A stretch of DNA of 9,194 bases. Source: Paratractidigestivibacter sp963611755. GTDB lineage: Bacteria; Actinomycetota; Coriobacteriia; Coriobacteriales; Atopobiaceae. The notes beneath the pieces were generated by a model. The model ran no database searches. It saw only the letters and a program-made list of their open reading frames with translations, and had not been told where the DNA came from. Position numbers and translations under genes: made by a program. This document shows, piece by piece, positions 6,788 to 9,194 of this stretch; position 1 is the first letter of the stretch, and each line of letters opens with the position of its first letter. The DNA is taken from positions 1 through 9,194 of the forward strand of contig CAVDTK010000090.1 of assembly GCA_963611755.1 (NCBI GenBank), given 5' to 3'.

Positions 6788-6807
6788 GCCTACGCACCGC
6801 CTACGCA
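6788..6807. repeat. Tandem 9-bp direct repeat upstream of efp promoter
   Basis: GCCTACGCA occurs twice with an 11-bp period (6788-6796 and 6799-6807), one helical turn apart. Relative to the predicted efp start it lies around -48 to -67, where an activator could bind. It also directly follows the peptidase terminator; its last base is part of the terminator A/T tract. Confidence 0.4.
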
Positions 6808-6840
6808 AAAAGCGCCGACCTTTGTACAAAGATCGGCGCC
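6807..6840 (-). terminator. Rho-independent terminator after the Xaa-Pro peptidase gene
   Basis: On the minus strand GCGCCGA-U-CUUUG pairs with CAAAG-G-UCGGCGC (one U.G wobble) around a 2-4-nt turn, followed directly by UUUUU. This is the best terminator in the window. It lies about 130 nt past the peptidase stop and just upstream of the efp promoter, so it separates the two transcripts. Confidence 0.88.
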
Positions 6841-6859
6841 AAGTAGGAATTTGGGCCCT

Positions 6860-6914
6860 CAAACCCACAAACATCGGCGTTTCTTAGGAATCAACCCACA
6901 AACTTCGGTCGTTT
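6860..6914. repeat. Two-copy direct repeat downstream of the peptidase gene
   Basis: The core AACCCACAAAC(A/T)TCGG is present at 6862-6877 and 6893-6908, period 31 bp, with similar flanks (GTTT on the right of both). A third, more diverged relative, ACAAAGATCGGCG, is at 6826-6838 inside the terminator. The three copies lie in the 131-nt tail between the peptidase stop and the terminator. No coding frame is supported in this stretch. Confidence 0.6.
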
Positions 6915-6918
6915 TCGA

Positions 6919-6926
6919 GGGGGGGG
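6919..6926. repeat. G8 homopolymer in peptidase 3' region
   Basis: Eight consecutive G on the plus strand (C8 in the transcript) flanked by TCGA on each side (the left TCGA shares no base with the right one beyond the tract edge). It is noncoding, 43 nt past the peptidase stop, so length change would not alter a protein. Confidence 0.4.
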
Positions 6927-6968
6927 TCGAGAAGCGAGAAGCGCCGGCGCGGAGAAGCTCGCTCTCCC

Positions 6969-8093
6969 CTAGCAGTCGATGCAGACCAGGTCGTGGGTCG
7001 ACTGGGTGAAGGGCACGTAGCCGTCGGCGGTCATGAGGCCGAAGTCCTCGAGGCGCACGCCGAAGTTGCCGGGCAGGTAGATGCCGGGCTCGATGGTGAC
7101 GACCGAGCCCTCGGGCACCGGGCGGTTCCAGCTGCGGCCGAAGTTGGGGTTCTCGTGGATCTCGACGCCCACGCCGTGGCCCAGGCCGTGCTTGAAGTAG
7201 TCGCCGTAGCCGGCGTCGGTGATGACCTTGACCGCCAGGTTGTGGATGTCGGCGCCGATGCAGCCGGGCTTGGCCGCGGCGGCGCAGGCCTCGTGGGCCT
7301 CGCGCACGATGTCGTAGACGCGGCGCTGCTCGTCGGAGGGCTCGCCCACGCAGACGGTGCGGGTCATGTCGGAGTGGTAGTCGTGGTAGCCCGCGCCGTA
7401 GTCCATGACGATCATGTCGCCCTTCTTGACCACGTACTCGCCGGGCTGGGCGTGGGGGTTCGCGCCGTTGGGGCCGGCCGCGATGATCGAGCCAAAGGAC
7501 AGGGCGTCGGCGCCGTTGTTGAACATGAAGTTCTCGAGCTCCACGCGGATCTGCTGCTCGGTGAGGCCGGGCTTGATGAAGCCGCAGATGTGCGTGAAGG
7601 CGGCGTCGGTGATGGTCTGCGCGTGGCGCATGAGCTCGATCTCCTCGGCGTCCTTGACCATACGCAGGTCGCAGATGTCGCCGTGCAGGCGCGGGGTCAG
7701 GCAGGCGATGGAAGCGGCGCCGCACTCCTCGAGAAAGCCATCATAAAAGGCCAGGTCGCAGGTGTCCTCGACGGCCACGACGCGGCTCTTGCACTGCTTG
7801 GCCATGCCGGCCGCCCAGTGCGCGGGCTTCACGATCTGCTCATCGATGACCCACGCGGTATCTGCGCCCAGGCGCTCGCGGAAGGTGTTGGCGTAGCGCG
7901 AGTCGGTGTGCAGCCACTGGCCGTCCGCGGTGATGAAGGCGGTGTGCGCCACCTCGTCGTCAAAGACGCGCTCGGCGCCGGTCAGCCAGCGCAGGTCGGG
8001 GTTGTTGCGAAGGATCACGGCGTCGTAGCCGCGCTCGTCCATGAGCTCGCGCAGGCGCGCGACGCGCCCCTCACATGCCTTTGCATCTGCCAT
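6969..8093 (-). CDS. M24 family Xaa-Pro peptidase (aminopeptidase P/prolidase-like)
   Basis: A cytosolic dinuclear-metal peptidase that cleaves X-Pro bonds, 374 aa. An N-terminal creatinase-like domain (about 8-138) precedes a pita-bread catalytic domain (about 150-368). All five metal ligands are visible: D231 (VMDYGA), D242 (SDMTRT), H306 (HGLGHGVG), E335 (TIEPGIY) and E349 (VRLEDFG), with the conserved H214 and H313. Length fits the YqhT/PepQ type that sits next to efp in Gram-positives; whether it is an aminopeptidase or dipeptidase cannot be decided. I use ATG at 8093 (MADAK), with AGAGAAGAG 8 nt upstream; an in-frame start at 8159 would lie in the upstream terminator hairpin. Terminators on both sides suggest a single-gene unit. 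I see no convincing promoter in the short gap before it. Confidence 0.95.
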   Translation of the reverse strand: MADAKACEGRVARLRELMDERGYDAVILRNNPDLRWLTGAERVFDDEVAHTAFITADGQWLHTDSRYANTFRERLGADTAWVIDEQIVKPAHWAAGMAKQCKSRVVAVEDTCDLAFYDGFLEECGAASIACLTPRLHGDICDLRMVKDAEEIELMRHAQTITDAAFTHICGFIKPGLTEQQIRVELENFMFNNGADALSFGSIIAAGPNGANPHAQPGEYVVKKGDMIVMDYGAGYHDYHSDMTRTVCVGEPSDEQRRVYDIVREAHEACAAAAKPGCIGADIHNLAVKVITDAGYGDYFKHGLGHGVGVEIHENPNFGRSWNRPVPEGSVVTIEPGIYLPGNFGVRLEDFGLMTADGYVPFTQSTHDLVCIDC

Positions 8094-8129
8094 AACAATC
8101 ACTCTTCTCTCATTGAAAAGCCGATACAG

Positions 8130-8180
8130 AAAAAGGTCGAGGTCTTCTCGGCAAGGCATGGCCCGGCGGCGAGAAGACCT
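8130..8180 (-). terminator. Hairpin terminator after the AroB-like gene
   Basis: Perfect 11-bp inverted arms (AGGTCTTCTCG at 8140-8150 and its complement at 8170-8180) enclose a 19-nt loop. On the minus strand a UUUUU tract (8134-8130) follows 5 nt after the stem. The gap between stem and U-run and the long loop make it less classical than the one at 6807-6840, but placement 22 nt past the AroB-like stop fits termination. Confidence 0.68.
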
Positions 8181-8202
8181 TCTAGATAGTAGTCGTTTTG
8201 GG

Positions 8203-9194
8203 TTAGGCCTGCGGGGCGTGGGCGGCGCACCAGGCGGCCGCGTGCTCGCGCAGCAGGTCGTCGTCGACGGCGGCGAGCCTCACGCGGCCAAGGGCGCGCG
8301 GCAGGGGCAGCATCATGCGGTTGGAGCGCGCGAAGCACTCGGCGCGCACGGCGTCTACCAGCGCGTCGGCGTCGATCGCGGCCTCGAAGCTGCCAAGCCC
8401 CAGGTTCTCCAGAAGCTCGTCTTGGGTGAACATGTCGTCGATGTCCAGGTCCTCCATGGCAACCGAGAGGCGCGCCGAGAAGCGCAGGGCGTCAGCCAGG
8501 ATCACCGAGTCGGGAACCTCCGCAGGCAGAAGACCACGAGCCGCGGAGAAGACCACCTGGCCGTAGCCGATGGACTGGCGGATGGCCAACGAGGACGAGG
8601 CCACGACCTTGCCGCGGCTCTTGATGGTCTCGGCCAGCTGCTCGACCAGGACGTTGGGGTCGCCGGACACGATGTCGTCCACCCTGTCCCACAGGCGGCT
8701 CACGGCCTTCTCGCAGTCGCACATGGCGGTCGAGGCCATAAGGGCGCGGGCGAGCAGCACGTCGTCTGCCGGGTTGTCAGCGGCGCAAACGAGGTCCAGG
8801 TCACAGATGCAAAGGCGCGTCTGGGCGTCGGAGCCAGCCATGGCGGGGTGACCGTCGACCGAGAGGGCGCGGGGCGTGGCGCCCGAAAGCACCGCGGCGC
8901 GAAGGGTCAGCGGGACCTCGACCAGCGGCACGCCGGCGCACCACACGGGGCAGACGAAGGCCGCCACGGAAAGCGCGGCGTGATTGCCCACGGCGACCAC
9001 CAGGTCGTCCGAGGTGATGCCGGCCTCGGCAAGGCTTCCCATGAAGGCGACGGCGTCTTCGACGGTAGGCTCGTCTTCGGCCTTGAGGTCGATCAGGTGG
9101 ACAAAGAAGCCCTGGTCGGTAAGGCCGCGGCGCAGGGTCTCAACGCACTCGGCCGGGGCGGCCTTCTCGAAGGCGATGGCGCAGGCCTTGGGGC
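8203..9194 (-). CDS. AroB-like protein (3-dehydroquinate synthase homologue) lacking catalytic motifs, partial
   Basis: The frame is open from the right edge (first full codon at 9192) to TAA at 8203, giving 329 visible residues; the true start lies outside, and the ATG at 9042 is internal because homologous sequence continues upstream. The layout follows AroB: PTVEDAVAFMGSLAEAGITSDD before the NAD loop, VEVPLTLRAAV where PTTLLAQVD is expected, ADALRFSARLSVAMEDLDI like the AAxLSxxLGL helix, and a C-terminal LPLPRALGRVRL typical of dehydroquinate synthase. Yet GGGVxGD is replaced by VGNHAALS (68-75), VGGKTGVN is lost (about 101-114), and both histidine motifs, LNxGHTxGHAxE and HGEAV, read SIGYGQVVFS (207-216) and DSVILADALR (228-237). 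The frame is intact, so it looks like a retained non-catalytic relative, not a fresh pseudogene. Context (before peptidase-efp-nusB) is the usual aroB site. A fusion with shikimate kinase upstream is possible. Confidence 0.78.
   Translation of the reverse strand, partial: PKACAIAFEKAAPAECVETLRRGLTDQGFFVHLIDLKAEDEPTVEDAVAFMGSLAEAGITSDDLVVAVGNHAALSVAAFVCPVWCAGVPLVEVPLTLRAAVLSGATPRALSVDGHPAMAGSDAQTRLCICDLDLVCAADNPADDVLLARALMASTAMCDCEKAVSRLWDRVDDIVSGDPNVLVEQLAETIKSRGKVVASSSLAIRQSIGYGQVVFSAARGLLPAEVPDSVILADALRFSARLSVAMEDLDIDDMFTQDELLENLGLGSFEAAIDADALVDAVRAECFARSNRMMLPLPRALGRVRLAAVDDDLLREHAAAWCAAHAPQA

Noticed and set aside
6681..6797. 39-residue N-terminal extension of EF-P
   Set aside because: It crosses the predicted promoter and leader hairpin and is basic low-complexity; EF-P families begin at MQQITTADF.
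6859..7725. 288-codon minus-strand frame overlapping the peptidase
   Set aside because: Wrong reading frame of the peptidase with Arg-rich composition; the in-frame product has all five metal ligands.
8094..8159. 22-residue N-terminal extension of the Xaa-Pro peptidase
   Set aside because: It would start inside the upstream terminator hairpin and has no ribosome site; ATG at 8093 has one and fits the family N-terminus.
6993..8189. 398-codon plus-strand frame
   Set aside because: Antisense of the M24 peptidase; valine/aspartate/glycine-rich with no recognisable domain.
8203..9042. ATG at 9042 as the start of the AroB-like gene
   Set aside because: The frame stays open to the window edge and the 50 upstream residues continue the AroB-like pattern, so the Met is internal.
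1..9194. CRISPR arrays, tRNA/rRNA genes, insertion sequences, phage or defence genes
   Set aside because: I found no spaced identical repeats of CRISPR type, no cloverleaf or rRNA signature, and no transposase, integrase or defence motifs on either strand.

Overview
The window is a compact, GC-rich (about 63-65% by eye) bacterial chromosome segment. All ten genes I can support read on the minus strand. GC-rich codon use, a TlyA-NadK-RecN block, and an Asp23-family gene beside nusB and efp suggest a Gram-positive actinobacterial lineage, most likely a coriobacterium (Collinsella/Olsenella type). The lineage is an inference from gene content and order; there is no rRNA here to confirm it.

In transcription order (right to left): a partial AroB-like gene that runs off the right edge and ends in a hairpin terminator; an M24 Xaa-Pro peptidase, apparently its own unit, ending in a clear rho-independent terminator at 6807-6840; efp with a plausible extended -10 promoter and a structured leader; an Asp23/Gls24 gene; nusB (TTG start); xseB, joined to nusB by a TAATG overlap; tlyA 5 nt further on; then a gap with an extended -10 promoter and an imperfect palindrome leading nadK, whose stop overlaps recN (ATGA); last, an amidohydrolase with its own -10 element, cut by the left edge.

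The set is mostly housekeeping: translation elongation (EF-P), transcription antitermination and rRNA synthesis (NusB), rRNA methylation (TlyA), DNA repair (RecN, XseB), NADP supply (NadK), envelope/stress homeostasis (Asp23 family) and peptide or metabolite turnover (M24 peptidase, amidohydrolase). The aro-peptidase-efp-nusB order is a classic Gram-positive neighbourhood, so the AroB-like gene sits where a real aroB is expected.

No new multigene system is evident. The points worth a second look are the AroB-like protein that has lost all the recognisable NAD and metal motifs of dehydroquinate synthase; xseB directly after nusB with no xseA; acidic disordered tails on both NusB and XseB; a three-copy degenerate repeat merging into the terminator after the peptidase gene; and palindromic or tandem-repeat elements at the nadK-recN and efp promoters.
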